Shown in pieces: positions 54,823 to 63,772 of a stretch of DNA of 64,000 nucleotides. Source of the DNA: Sphingobacterium puteale (GTDB lineage Bacteria; Bacteroidota; Bacteroidia; Sphingobacteriales; Sphingobacteriaceae); NCBI RefSeq assembly GCF_003627955.1, contig NZ_RBWS01000021.1:18292-82291 (forward strand), given 5' to 3'. Position 1 is the stretch's first letter. Each line of letters opens with the position of its first letter. The notes beneath the pieces are model-generated. The model was not told the origin of the DNA, searched no databases, and worked only from the letters and a program-made list of their open reading frames with translations. A program made the position numbers and the translations under genes.

Positions 54823-54850
54823 CTTGTATTAAAGATATCTTTAATACAAG
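54823..54850. promoter_or_regulatory. 28-base perfect palindrome
   Basis: Halves CTTGTATTAAAGAT and ATCTTTAATACAAG with no loop, centre at 54836/54837. It lies 51 bases before the minus-strand start of the beta-helix gene, so it is a likely operator for that gene. Confidence 0.65.
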
Positions 54851-55111
54851 AATCTACCCTAAAATTCCGTTTATTTTGTCCGTTTATTTTCTAGCTGTTG
54901 CCCCAAAAGCCGACTTCCTCTCATATACATCTATTAAGCACTTATTACACTATAATCTAACTATCAAATATTCGATTCGCGGCGTGTTACTTCTATTTTA
55001 CTGTCCCCTCTTCATGCAATTCCCAACTAAAAGGCTTACCAATCATCGTCTAATCTGTATGGAAAGATATTTATATTTACCTAAAGATGTAAAAACAATC
55101 AACCCAAAATT
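54851..55111. other. intergenic AT-rich region
   Basis: About 260 bases left of the DinB remnant. No gene or clear repeat seen; possible promoter of the remnant. Confidence 0.5.
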
Positions 55112-55480
55112 ATGAGCTTAAAAACATTGGACTATATCTGGCAGACACAGGAGTATTGGTGGAGCCATATTTCAGAACACAATGATTTTGATTTTGAAAA
55201 AACTTTAGTGAAAAAGCGGATATTTTCAGCGCCATTAAAGAGAGTTCACAAAAGCTTCAGGATTATGTAAAAGGTCTTTCGGAAGAAGATTTAAAAAAAA
55301 TGTAAAAGTTGAATCGCCTTGGCTGCAATGTACTTTTTCAATGTATGAATATATTCAGCATCTGATGATCCACGGAACTTATCACCGCGGGCAGATCGTC
55401 AACATAGGCGAAATATCGGAATAACAGACGCACCAATGACAGATTACAATTTTTGGAACTTCTATAAGAACCAAAAATAA
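55112..55480 (+). pseudogene. DinB family protein, multiply frameshifted
   Basis: Pieces of one DinB/DUF664-like helical protein in three frames. First SLKTLDYIWQTQEYWWSHISE in the ATG frame, then ADIFSAIKESSQKLQDYVK and GLSEEDLKK in a second, then VKVESPWLQCTFSMYEYIQH and LMIHGTYHRGQIVNIG in a third, and finally NIGITDAPMTDYNFWNFYKNQK with the stop at 55478-55480. The usual first helix before the HxW-like part is missing. At least three shifts are required, two in poly-A runs. A complete DinB paralogue lies at 62269. Confidence 0.75.
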
Positions 55481-55497
55481 AGAAAGAGGTTACTACG

Positions 55498-56217
55498 ATG
55501 GAAAAAAACACAAGTAAAGTCCATGTCAGGGAAATCCTAGAGCAGGCTAAGCTGGGCTGGAAACAGCGGGGGCCGGACACTTCTCTTATAGCTATACAAG
55601 TGGGACTTCTAAAAAAGAAAGTGAGTTTTCCGCTTCTGGAATATGCTGCAAAGGAAATGGTAACGTGGATACCCGAACATGAACAGACAGTTTTTACGGA
55701 TGCACTGATCGCTACCGATGAAATGGGAAGTTATGTCATAGCGGGGATGATCTTACAACTACAGCTCCCCATACATCTGGAACAGTCGATCGAGAAAGCA
55801 TGCTGGTATATGATAAAAGGAGACCAATGGTATGTATGTGACATTATAGGTGAACGTGTACTTGGACATGCTCTCCTTACTTTTCCAGAAAAAACAATCC
55901 CATTACTCGAGCAGCTTACTAAAGATCCGAATAAATGGGTTGTGCGCTCGGTCGGTGTCGCCACACATTATGCCGTAAAGAAAGGACTGACAACAAAATT
56001 TGCTGAAACCATGTTCAAACTGATGCTGTCACTATCCGGTGCAACGGATTTCCATATCAAAAAGGGAATCGGTTGGGGTGCTAAAACCATCGCCAAATTC
56101 CACCCTATCATCATCGCGCGTCATATAGATACGATTGAATCTTCAGAAACCAGACAATGGTTTCGAACAAAAATTACCATCGGTCTGAATCGGAACAAGG
56201 TCGCTACGTCATTATAG
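55498..56217 (+). CDS. DNA alkylation repair protein (AlkD-like HEAT)
   Basis: A 239-residue all-helical HEAT-repeat protein of the DNA alkylation repair family (PF08713-like): EILEQAKLGWKQRGPDTS, LLEYAAKEMVTWIPEHEQ, WYMIKGDQWYVCDIIGERV and NKWVVRSVGVATHYAVKKG. AlkD glycosylases remove positively charged alkylated bases without base flipping. Starts 17 bases after the DinB remnant, so the two may once have been an operon. No signal peptide. Confidence 0.88.
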   Translation: MEKNTSKVHVREILEQAKLGWKQRGPDTSLIAIQVGLLKKKVSFPLLEYAAKEMVTWIPEHEQTVFTDALIATDEMGSYVIAGMILQLQLPIHLEQSIEKACWYMIKGDQWYVCDIIGERVLGHALLTFPEKTIPLLEQLTKDPNKWVVRSVGVATHYAVKKGLTTKFAETMFKLMLSLSGATDFHIKKGIGWGAKTIAKFHPIIIARHIDTIESSETRQWFRTKITIGLNRNKVATSL

Positions 56218-56455
56218 ATAGCATTGAGAAAGGCTGGTAAATAGGCAAACGAATGTAACCTCTTAAAGGACTGATGCAATTGGATCAGAGAAAAATATCC
56301 TAATCTGAAAAAACAGCCGCTGGTTTAGTAATTATAGTCGTAAAATGAGACAGTGAGAGAAATATGTGCATCCTCAAAAGCGGTCCAACAGTCAAAGGTG
56401 CCGCCAGAGAATAGAATATTTGAAACGATACGCGGAAAAACAAGCACGAAATTAT
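56218..56455. other. gene-free stretch after the AlkD-like gene
   Basis: Around 240 bases with no usable ORF or clear repeat; the terminator follows. Confidence 0.5.
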
Positions 56456-56502
56456 AAAAGAATAGGGCTACCGAGCAGATTCGGCTAGCCCTATTCTTTT
56501 TC
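56456..56502. terminator. bidirectional terminator
   Basis: Arms AAAAGAATAGGGCTA and TAGCCCTATTCTTTT with a 15-base loop, shared by the AlkD-like and CoA-transferase genes. Confidence 0.85.
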
Positions 56503-56523
56503 AGCCAGTAGCGATATATTTGG

Positions 56524-58017
56524 CTAGTTTTTTTTCATGGTTCCTGTTTGTCTCAAATTGATATGCCAACTGAAAGCCTCCTCCAGTAAATGTGGCGTAT
56601 GCCCCCCCCTTTCGCAGGCACGATTGTAATAATCCAACAGTTGTGATTTGTAATCAGGATGTACGCAATTTTCAATAATAACTTTCGCACGCTCACGAGG
56701 AGCCAATCCGCGCAGATCAGCCAAACCATAATCTGTCACCAAGATATCAACATCATGTTCCGTATGATCTACATGGGATACCATCGGGACTATATGGGAA
56801 ATCGCATTCCCCTTGGAAGCCGCCTGTGTGACGAAGATACTTAAGTAAGCATTTCGGGCGAAATCTCCAGAACCACCTATACCATTCATGATGTTGGTGC
56901 CTGAAGTATGGGTGGAGTTTACATTGCCATATATATCAAATTCTATCGCTGTATTGATCGCAATGATACCCAACCGTTTGATCAATCCCGGTGTATTCGA
57001 TATATTTTGAGGACGCAACACGATCTTGTCCCGGTATTTGTCTAAATGATCGAATACACGGGAGTAACATTCTTCTGATACGGTAATGGAAGAGGCTGAC
57101 GCAAAATCCAGTTTACCCGCATCAATTAAGTCAAATGTACTATCCTGTAATACCTCCGAAAACATCGTTAAATTATGAAATTTACTATGGATAAAGCCTG
57201 TTAGTACCGCATTCGCCACTTTTCCAATTCCCGCCTGGAGCGGCATCAGACTCTCAGACAGATGCCCAAGTTCAACTTCATTTTCAAAAAAAGCCAATAT
57301 ATGCTTCGCTATTGCTGTTGTTTTGTCATCTGGCTCGGCAATATCGGCCGGACTATCTAGTTCATTTGTAAAAACGATACCCACAATCTTGCCGGGATCC
57401 AATGGGATTGTCTTTCGACCGATTTTATTTTCAGGCGCTACAATAGGGATAACATTACGACGCGGATAGTCTTCAGCCTGGTAGATATCATGTATTCCTT
57501 TAATAGTAGTCGGAATAGCCGTATTTACTTCCAGTATAACCTGTTTAGCCAATGCAGCAAAGGTTGCCGAATTACCTACGGAGGTCGTTGGAACGATACT
57601 GCCATCTGATTCGATCGCAGCGACTTCCAAAACGGCAATATCAACTTGCGGAAGATTCTTATTGTGCAACAGTTCAGCGGTCTCGCTTAAATGCTGGTCA
57701 ATAAAAAGTACATCTCCGGCATTGATCTTATTGCGGAGGGTACGATCTACCTGAAATGGCATCCGTTTGGACAGGGCTCCGGCCTCAGCCAATTTACCGT
57801 CTGTACCATGTCCTAAGGAAGCACCCGTAATCAATGTTATTTTCAAAGGATCCTCTTTAGCCCTTTCCGCCAAAGCCGGTAATACGGCTTTACTATCGCC
57901 AGCTTTGGTAAAACCGCTTGAACCAACCACCATACCATCCTGAAATAATTTCGCAGCTTCGGCAGCTGTAATAACCTTATCGTGTAAGCTCTGAATTTTT
58001 ATCCTTTCGTAAGCCAT
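56524..58017 (-). CDS. succinyl-CoA:acetate CoA-transferase-like enzyme
   Basis: A 497-residue acetyl-CoA hydrolase/transferase family enzyme moving CoA between succinate and acetate. Motifs: GSSGFTKAGDSKAVL, LITGASLGHGTDGKLAE, TMFSEVLQDS with the catalytic Glu, and GIGGSGDFARNAYLS, all typical of Ach1/SucCoAT proteins. No operon partner. A 435-base gap separates it from the divergent AraC regulator, which may control it. Confidence 0.92.
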   Translation of the reverse strand: MAYERIKIQSLHDKVITAAEAAKLFQDGMVVGSSGFTKAGDSKAVLPALAERAKEDPLKITLITGASLGHGTDGKLAEAGALSKRMPFQVDRTLRNKINAGDVLFIDQHLSETAELLHNKNLPQVDIAVLEVAAIESDGSIVPTTSVGNSATFAALAKQVILEVNTAIPTTIKGIHDIYQAEDYPRRNVIPIVAPENKIGRKTIPLDPGKIVGIVFTNELDSPADIAEPDDKTTAIAKHILAFFENEVELGHLSESLMPLQAGIGKVANAVLTGFIHSKFHNLTMFSEVLQDSTFDLIDAGKLDFASASSITVSEECYSRVFDHLDKYRDKIVLRPQNISNTPGLIKRLGIIAINTAIEFDIYGNVNSTHTSGTNIMNGIGGSGDFARNAYLSIFVTQAASKGNAISHIVPMVSHVDHTEHDVDILVTDYGLADLRGLAPRERAKVIIENCVHPDYKSQLLDYYNRACERGGHTPHLLEEAFSWHINLRQTGTMKKN

Positions 58018-58422
58018 ATCCTTATAATTTTATTTATGTACGCTATTCTTGTAAACTTAAGAAATTGAAACCTATTTACATCCGCTATTTTAAAAGATAT
58101 TAGACCCCGGTGTACATTTCTCAAACAAACAATTTTAGTGTTTTTTTCTACAGTGAATTTATTCCCATTCGACACAAAATTATTCAATGGAGACGAAATA
58201 AAATTAAACAACTGTATATCAATAAAATAAATAAAAATATAGTTCCAATTATTTTATAAAAAAAAGAGAGTAACTTCATATAAAACTGATTTTCAACAAA
58301 TTAAAAATAATAAATTTAAATCACGGTAAGTAAACACTAACTCTCCAGTGTTTTATTTGCAATTTTATTGTAAGCATACACTCACTTTACGGGCAACAAG
58401 GTCAGGTCTAGTAAAAAAGTCT
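58018..58422. other. AT-rich divergent control region
   Basis: Gap between the CoA-transferase and AraC genes. Long A/T tracts (58200-58310), no ORF; expected to hold both promoters. I see no clear inverted repeat. Confidence 0.55.
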
Positions 58423-58430
58423 TACCTTTG
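58423..58430 (+). promoter_or_regulatory. -7 promoter box of AraC gene
   Basis: TACCTTTG, TAnnTTTG type, 22 bases before the ATG; purine-rich TAGGAAAAA precedes the start. Confidence 0.5.
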
Positions 58431-58452
58431 CAGCGTAGTTTTATAGGAAAAA

Positions 58453-59286
58453 ATGAACACAAAAGATACAACGAGCGATGCAAAATATGTCAACCGCTAT
58501 TACATGACGGAGGTCGACTCATTTGAAGATAGCATTTATTGTCACCATGCCATCATAGCGGAGAACCATATCACTGAGCACGCTCATGATAAGGATCAAT
58601 TTTTATACACCGAGGGTGGTGTCGTTTTTATCAAAACGGATGAAAAATCATATTTCTTGCCAGCTCGGCACTACCTGTGGATTCCTGCGGGTGTAAAGCA
58701 TAGTATCCATCCGAGTACCCCGGAGGTTGTGATGCGTAATCTATATTTTCCAAAGACGAACAGCGATACTGCATTCTACAGTAAAATGGGGATCTATCCG
58801 GTAAACGATCTGCTGATTGAATTGATTATGTTTACCAACCGTTGGAATGGCAATATATTTCCCGTCGAGGAACCAAAATATAGCTTAGCGACTGCATTTA
58901 AGCTTATCCTCCCTGAGTTGTCCTTGAACGAACTCCCGCTGGCATTGCCCTATCCAAGCCACCAAAAATTAAAAGATATCGTTACTTATCTGGAAGAAAA
59001 TATTGAAGAAAATGTGAGTTTTAAAAAACTTGCGAGCTTATTTAATATCAGCGAACGTACATTGGCCAGATTGTTTCAGAAGGAATTAAACATGTCTTTT
59101 ATTCAATATTATACGATCCTCAGAATGCTAACTGCCCTTAAATTGCTACTGGATGAAAAACTCAGTGTCAATGAGGTCGCATTGAAAGTCGGTTATAACA
59201 GTTTACCTACATTCAGCAATACGTTCAATAAGGTCGTAGGTATTCGCCCCAGCGAGTATGTCAAACAAAAAGAATTGCTAATTTAA
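58453..59286 (+). CDS. AraC family transcriptional regulator
   Basis: A 277-residue regulator. N-terminal cupin sensor (about 20-110; HAHDKDQFLYTEGGVVFI, PARHYLWIPAGVKHS), C-terminal AraC HTH pair (about 175-275; LEENIEENVSFKKLASLF, ISERTLARLFQKELNMSF, VNEVALKVGYNSLPTFSNTF then RPSEYVKQK). Ligand unknown. Upstream are the divergent CoA-transferase gene and downstream, 39 bases on, a DUF1080 gene. Either may be a target. Confidence 0.93.
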   Translation: MNTKDTTSDAKYVNRYYMTEVDSFEDSIYCHHAIIAENHITEHAHDKDQFLYTEGGVVFIKTDEKSYFLPARHYLWIPAGVKHSIHPSTPEVVMRNLYFPKTNSDTAFYSKMGIYPVNDLLIELIMFTNRWNGNIFPVEEPKYSLATAFKLILPELSLNELPLALPYPSHQKLKDIVTYLEENIEENVSFKKLASLFNISERTLARLFQKELNMSFIQYYTILRMLTALKLLLDEKLSVNEVALKVGYNSLPTFSNTFNKVVGIRPSEYVKQKELLI

Positions 59287-59325
59287 AAATGTTTCCCTAA
59301 ATTAGGTCAATAAACCTAATTTAGG

Positions 59326-60177
59326 ATGAAATTCAAACATATTATCTATAGTGCTGGAATTCTATTACTCAGCACTTCCGTATTTGGCAATTCTCAAGAC
59401 AAAAAACCCAAGCCCATTCAATTGTTCAATGGGAAAGATTTAAAAAACTGGACCCCAAAAATCCGAAACCATAAGGTTGGAGATAACTATAAAAACACAT
59501 TCCGTGTCGAAGATGGTTTATTGAAAGTCAGATATGATGGCTACGATAATTTCAATTTTCAATATGGCCATCTATTCTACGATAAAGAATTTTCTGCTTA
59601 TTTATTACGTGTCACTTATCGTTTTGTAGGCGAGCAGGCTCCCGGTGGTGAAGGCTGGGCCTGGCGCAATAGCGGTGCCATGCTACATGGACAAGACCCC
59701 AAGACGATGGGCGTAGATCAAGATTTCCCCATATCCATCGAAGGACAACTCTTGGGTGGAAATGGCAAGGACGAACGTACCACGAGCAATCTCTGTACAC
59801 CGGGAACAAATGTTGTCATCGATAACAAACTATTTACCCCACATTGTATCAGCTCCACATCAAAGACCTATGCTGGAGACCAATGGGTAACAGCAGATTT
59901 TCTGGTATTGGGTGATTCACTTGTACAGCATATCCTTGAAGACAAGGTGGTATTACAATATACCAAACCTCAAATAGGGGGTGGGAATGTAACTGACTTT
60001 GACCCTGCCGTAAAAAAAGATGGACAACTATTAAAGAAAGGAAGCATTTCATTGCAGAGTGAGAGTCATCCCATCGACTTCAAAAAGGTAGAGCTATATG
60101 ATTTGGAACCCTATATGAAAGATCCCAATAAGTTGAGAAAAGTCATTGCGGAGTTATTGCCCAATTTAAAGCAATAG
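59326..60177 (+). CDS. DUF1080 (3-keto-disaccharide hydrolase) protein
   Basis: A 283-residue secreted protein: signal about 1-19, then the DUF1080 beta-sandwich domain (LFNGKDLKNWTPK, EDGLLKVRYDGYDN, RVTYRFVGEQAPGGEGWAWR, QDFPISIEGQLLGGNGK, SISLQSESHPIDFKKVEL). Members act on 3-keto-glycosides formed by Gfo/Idh-like oxidation. GH109 and the TIM-barrel epimerase elsewhere in the window suggest related chemistry, but no direct link is shown. Confidence 0.88.
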   Translation: MKFKHIIYSAGILLLSTSVFGNSQDKKPKPIQLFNGKDLKNWTPKIRNHKVGDNYKNTFRVEDGLLKVRYDGYDNFNFQYGHLFYDKEFSAYLLRVTYRFVGEQAPGGEGWAWRNSGAMLHGQDPKTMGVDQDFPISIEGQLLGGNGKDERTTSNLCTPGTNVVIDNKLFTPHCISSTSKTYAGDQWVTADFLVLGDSLVQHILEDKVVLQYTKPQIGGGNVTDFDPAVKKDGQLLKKGSISLQSESHPIDFKKVELYDLEPYMKDPNKLRKVIAELLPNLKQ

Positions 60178-60193
60178 TTTATCGTAACAACAT

Positions 60194-60224
60194 AAAAAAA
60201 GCATCAGTACTGATGCTTTTTTTA
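60194..60224 (+). terminator. terminator of DUF1080 gene
   Basis: AAAAAAAGCATCAG / CTGATGCTTTTTTT with a tiny loop, just after the stop. Confidence 0.92.
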
Positions 60225-60270
60225 TTACTATTCGCTTGGAAAGAGAAATCCAAAGTATATAACATAAAGA

Positions 60271-60297
60271 AAAGGGATACAGCGAGCTGTACCCCTC
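60271..60297 (-). terminator. rpsT terminator
   Basis: Minus-strand stem GGGGTACAGC / GCTGTATCCC followed by TTTTCTTT. Confidence 0.85.
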
Positions 60298-60315
60298 AAT
60301 ATCTATACAGGAAGC

Positions 60316-60570
60316 TTACGCTAAACCGTTAACGAATTTAGTTAACTTAGATTTGTTGTTAGAAGCTTTTTTCTTGTGGATCACATTTTTCTTTGCCAAA
60401 CGATCAAGCATAGAAATTACGCGTGGTAACAATGTTTTTGCCTCTTCTGCAGAAGTTGTATGACGTAATTTTTTGATTGCGTTACGCGTTGTTTTTGCTT
60501 GGTAACGGTTTCTTAAACGTTTAGTAGCGTTTGCTCTAATTCTTTTGATCGCTGATTTATGATTTGCCAT
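60316..60570 (-). CDS. rpsT: 30S ribosomal protein S20
   Basis: An 84-residue S20: ANHKSAIKRIRANATKRLRN start, KKNVIHKKKASNNKSKLTKF near the end; Lys/Arg-rich helical protein binding 16S rRNA. Single gene with its own terminator and a perfect minus-strand promoter at 60617-60647. Codon use is that of a highly expressed gene. Confidence 0.97.
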   Translation of the reverse strand: MANHKSAIKRIRANATKRLRNRYQAKTTRNAIKKLRHTTSAEEAKTLLPRVISMLDRLAKKNVIHKKKASNNKSKLTKFVNGLA

Positions 60571-60616
60571 TTTTTTTAGCTAATTTTTATTCAATTTTTT
60601 CTTGTAATTCGGACTG

Positions 60617-60647
60617 CAAAAATAACACCTTATTTTCAATATTCAAA
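60617..60647 (-). promoter_or_regulatory. consensus promoter of rpsT
   Basis: Minus-strand TTTG (60644-60647), exactly 19 bases, then TATTTTTG (60617-60624). Leader of about 40 bases. Confidence 0.85.
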
Positions 60648-60671
60648 ATCTATTTTGTTTTTTAGGTTTAG

Positions 60672-60679
60672 TATATTTG
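60672..60679 (+). promoter_or_regulatory. -7 promoter box of the RNA methyltransferase gene
   Basis: TATATTTG, 4 bases before the ATG; divergent from the rpsT promoter. Confidence 0.55.
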
Positions 60680-60683
60680 CGGC

Positions 60684-61217
60684 ATGCAAAAATTATCGAT
60701 GGATGAACTTCAACGTACAGATGTTGAATCGTTTAAAAAACAAGAAAAAACGCCTATCGCAATCGTTTTGGACAATGTTCGTAGCATGCACAATGTCGGC
60801 TCTGCCTTCCGTACAGCGGACGGATTTGCTATTGAAAAAATATACTTATGTGGCATTACCGGAACGCCACCACACCGGGAAATCGAAAAAACGGCTTTGG
60901 GAGCAACACAATCTGTCTCTTGGGAATACCACAAAGAAACGATCGATGTTGTAGCCCAGCTAAAAATGGAAGGTTATACAATCATTGCCATTGAACAGGC
61001 CGATGATAGTGTCATGTTACATCAATTTGAACCAAAGTCCGATAAAAAATATGCTTTAATTTTTGGAAACGAGGTCAATGGTGTCGATGAAGAAGTCATG
61101 GAAAAAATCGATACTTGTATCGAAATCCCCCAATATGGCACCAAGCACTCACTTAACGTATCTGTCGCAATTGGCATTATCCTTTGGGATTTTATCCAAA
61201 AACGCAATCTGAACTAA
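60684..61217 (+). CDS. TrmH/SpoU family RNA methyltransferase
   Basis: A 177-residue SPOUT-fold methyltransferase acting on tRNA or rRNA ribose. Motif 1 is LDNVRSMHNVGSAFRTADGF, motif 2 YALIFGNEVNGVDEEVM, motif 3 IPQYGTKHSLNVSVAIGIIL; these are the trefoil-knot SAM-binding motifs. It lacks the N-terminal extension of longer TrmH proteins. The substrate is not identifiable. Confidence 0.93.
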   Translation: MQKLSMDELQRTDVESFKKQEKTPIAIVLDNVRSMHNVGSAFRTADGFAIEKIYLCGITGTPPHREIEKTALGATQSVSWEYHKETIDVVAQLKMEGYTIIAIEQADDSVMLHQFEPKSDKKYALIFGNEVNGVDEEVMEKIDTCIEIPQYGTKHSLNVSVAIGIILWDFIQKRNLN

Positions 61218-61278
61218 AAATTTATCAATAAAGGTCATATTCCTATCCACATTGCTTCCATTTTAGAAAGCAAAATAG

Positions 61279-61286
61279 TAGATTTG
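61279..61286 (+). promoter_or_regulatory. -7 promoter box of sucD
   Basis: TAGATTTG, 21 bases before the sucD ATG. An in-frame TTG upstream lies inside this box and is not a start. Confidence 0.5.
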
Positions 61287-61307
61287 TGTGCAAAATTTAA
61301 AGAAGAA

Positions 61308-62180
61308 ATGAGTGTATTAGTTAATAAAGATTCAAAAGTAATCGTTCAAGGTTTCACTGGAAACGAAGGTACTTACCATGCGACTCAAATGATTGAGTAC
61401 GGAACAAATGTAGTTGGTGGTGTGACTCCTGGTAAAGGTGGTCAACAACACTTAGACCGTCCTGTATTCAACACTGTTCAAGATGCAGTAGACGCTACAG
61501 GAGCTAATGTTTCTATTATCTTTGTACCTCCAGCATTTGCTGCGGATGCAATCATGGAAGCTGCCGCTGCGGGTATCGAAGTGATTGTATGTATCACTGA
61601 GGGTATCCCTACGAAAGACATGATCCAGGTAAAATCTTACCTGAGCGACAAAAAATCTCGTTTAATCGGTCCAAACTGCCCTGGTATCATCACTGCAGGT
61701 GAAGCTAAAATCGGTATTATGCCAGGATTTATCTTCAAAAAAGGTAACGTAGGTGTAGTTTCTAAATCAGGAACTTTAACTTACGAAGCAGTAGATCAAA
61801 CTGTAAAAGCTGGATTAGGAATCACGACAGCTATCGGAATCGGTGGTGACCCAATCATCGGTACAACAACTAAAGAAGCTGTTGAATTATTAATGAACGA
61901 CCCAGAAACTGAAGCGATCATCATGATCGGTGAGATCGGTGGTGGAATGGAAGCAGAAGCTGCGCGTTGGATCAAAGAGCACGGTACTAAACCTGTTGTT
62001 GGATTTATCGCTGGTCAAACAGCGCCTCCGGGACGTCGTATGGGCCACGCCGGTGCAATCGTTGGTGGTGCTGATGATACTGCTGCAGCAAAAATGAAAA
62101 TTATGCGTGAGTGTGGTATCCGTGTAGTTGAATCTCCAGCTGAAATTGGAAAAGCAATCGCTGAAGAATTGGCTAAATAA
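61308..62180 (+). CDS. sucD: succinyl-CoA synthetase alpha subunit
   Basis: A 290-residue alpha subunit of succinyl-CoA synthetase, a citric-acid-cycle enzyme. The CoA-binding Rossmann domain is at the N-terminus (VQGFTGNEGTYHATQMIEYG); the active-site His247 is in RRMGHAGAIVGG; GPNCPGII and SKSGTLTYE are family blocks. Start at ATG 61308 with purine-rich GAAGAA ahead of it. sucC is not adjacent, so the two subunits are encoded separately. Codons are strongly biased towards high expression. Confidence 0.97.
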   Translation: MSVLVNKDSKVIVQGFTGNEGTYHATQMIEYGTNVVGGVTPGKGGQQHLDRPVFNTVQDAVDATGANVSIIFVPPAFAADAIMEAAAAGIEVIVCITEGIPTKDMIQVKSYLSDKKSRLIGPNCPGIITAGEAKIGIMPGFIFKKGNVGVVSKSGTLTYEAVDQTVKAGLGITTAIGIGGDPIIGTTTKEAVELLMNDPETEAIIMIGEIGGGMEAEAARWIKEHGTKPVVGFIAGQTAPPGRRMGHAGAIVGGADDTAAAKMKIMRECGIRVVESPAEIGKAIAEELAK

Positions 62181-62199
62181 TTAGACAATTCCACATATA

Positions 62200-62236
62200 A
62201 AAATAAAGGGGATCAAATTGATCCCCTTTATTTTTA
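62200..62236. terminator. bidirectional terminator of sucD and DinB genes
   Basis: AAATAAAGGGGATCA / TTGATCCCCTTTATTTTT, at the convergent junction. Confidence 0.9.
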
Positions 62237-62268
62237 TATCTATTTTTCTATACCATATCCAAATGATA

Positions 62269-62772
62269 CTACATACTGGGCATCGGTTCATCCGCCGAAG
62301 GCCCATATAAACCCGGTACTGGAATACCGAGTAACCGTAAATATACAGTCAACTGTCCGCGATGGTGAACGATATGGTTGTTAACAATAAAACGCATAGC
62401 GCCAGCGCGTGGTAAACGTGCTATTTCATAGTCTCCAGATTTTAACACCCAATCCTTAAACCAGTCTTCTTCTGCTATGTTTTCTATGGCAGCTTTGTTC
62501 TTTTCCAACCCCTCGGAAAGAATCAATTTAAGCTCTTCTACTGAAGATACTTTGAGTGGATGATAATCTACCTTAAAATCAAATGTATCTTTTGGTATCG
62601 CTTTAGACACCCAACTATGTAACTCCACAACATGGGATGCAAGCTCTCCTAGAGTCAACGATTTTTCATGCGGACGCCAATCCAATTTTTCGTCTGGTAT
62701 CCGATCCAAAATACGTTTGGTATTTTTTGTTTCATGATCCAATTCGACCAAATAGCTTTTTTTGATACTCAT
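62269..62772 (-). CDS. DinB family protein
   Basis: A 167-residue four-helix-bundle protein: DHETKNTKRILDRIPDEKLDW, SLTLGELASHVVELHSWV (His metal ligand), and NNHIVHHRGQLTVYLRLLGI, with the His-x3-His type metal sites typical of DinB/YfiT. Probably a thiol- or bacillithiol-linked transferase; exact role unknown. It starts 9 bases before the end of the DUF4886 gene upstream, so it is read from the same transcript. Intact counterpart of the broken gene at 55.1 kb. Confidence 0.9.
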   Translation of the reverse strand: MSIKKSYLVELDHETKNTKRILDRIPDEKLDWRPHEKSLTLGELASHVVELHSWVSKAIPKDTFDFKVDYHPLKVSSVEELKLILSEGLEKNKAAIENIAEEDWFKDWVLKSGDYEIARLPRAGAMRFIVNNHIVHHRGQLTVYLRLLGIPVPGLYGPSADEPMPSM

Positions 62773-62781
62773 ATAAATATA

Positions 62782-63669
62782 TTATTTCATTAATTGAAAA
62801 TCCTTCAATACAGTAACCCCATAAGGAGATTCCACCGCTTGATGTGCGGCCGCCCGTGCTATCTGCCCTTCAATATAGGTTACTTTAAGTGGCAAAAACG
62901 TATTATTTATAACATTCTCTTTAAACAGTGCTTCGTACCAGGTACAAGCCGCGACAAAACGTCCATAATCCAAGTTAAGATGATAGCCGTCCCTTGTGAA
63001 TTGATCGCCTAGATAGCTTGACCGTGCATTTTGTATAGCTGTTCCCGAAGGCACCAATAGATCAAAATTACCCCAATTAAAGACTTCCTGACAAGTGTTT
63101 ACGATGGCCGTGTACATTGTATTCTGATTACGGTTATAGCGGACAAAACCTTCATGGGGCGAACCATTTTGATAAGCCCATGTTTGATGCAAGATATAGT
63201 TTGTCTCGGGATACTTGACATGTTTTGTGACGTAATCATATAAGAGCGGTAGGTCCTTTGCATAGGATTCATAATCTCCCGACAAAGGGCTTGCTTGCTG
63301 GAAACTGATATAATCCCAGGCTTCGTCAACCAGAGCCTCCGAAAGCCGTTCGTTTGTTTTCTCGGACATATGGCCTTCCAGATTGATCTTCCTATAGCGA
63401 TAAGCAGGCTTATCCTCTTTTGCATTGTTTACATGCAGGCTTAATGGCGCACCGCCAATATAGAGGTTACCAATTACGATTTTTTTCTTTCCCGCTTTTG
63501 CCAATTCATAAAGATTCTGCTCAATCGCGTCCTCGGAAAAGCTGTTTCCAATAGCCAATATACGCAAAACACCATCATCCAAGGATTGTTCTTGTGCGTT
63601 TAATCTCCTGCCACTAAGGAAAAATAGTAATAAAATACTAAGTAAGAATATCTGTTTCGCTTTCATCAT
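62782..63669 (-). CDS. DUF4886 (SGNH-hydrolase-like) exported protein
   Basis: A 295-residue secreted protein: signal (about 1-24, QIFLLSILLLFFLSGRRLNA), then the DUF4886 start LRILAIGNSFSEDAIEQNLYEL, whose GNSFS is the Ser of an SGNH esterase block I, and the FTRDGYHLN block supplying Asp and His. Similar enzymes deacetylate glycans. Two in-frame starts (63669, 63666); a longer non-ATG reading to 63720 is rejected. Co-transcribed with the DinB gene. Confidence 0.88.
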   Translation of the reverse strand: MMKAKQIFLLSILLLFFLSGRRLNAQEQSLDDGVLRILAIGNSFSEDAIEQNLYELAKAGKKKIVIGNLYIGGAPLSLHVNNAKEDKPAYRYRKINLEGHMSEKTNERLSEALVDEAWDYISFQQASPLSGDYESYAKDLPLLYDYVTKHVKYPETNYILHQTWAYQNGSPHEGFVRYNRNQNTMYTAIVNTCQEVFNWGNFDLLVPSGTAIQNARSSYLGDQFTRDGYHLNLDYGRFVAACTWYEALFKENVINNTFLPLKVTYIEGQIARAAAHQAVESPYGVTVLKDFQLMK

Positions 63670-63772
63670 AAATTGCGTTGCTGTAATGACTAAATTAGAG
63701 AATATCTCGTAGAAATACAATGATAACGCAAGAAAGACAAGTTTTCTCCGGCCGGGTGATTATAAACATAAT

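Noticed and set aside
54606..55115. 169-residue plus-strand frame
   Set aside because: Mostly antisense to the beta-helix gene, with unlikely composition.
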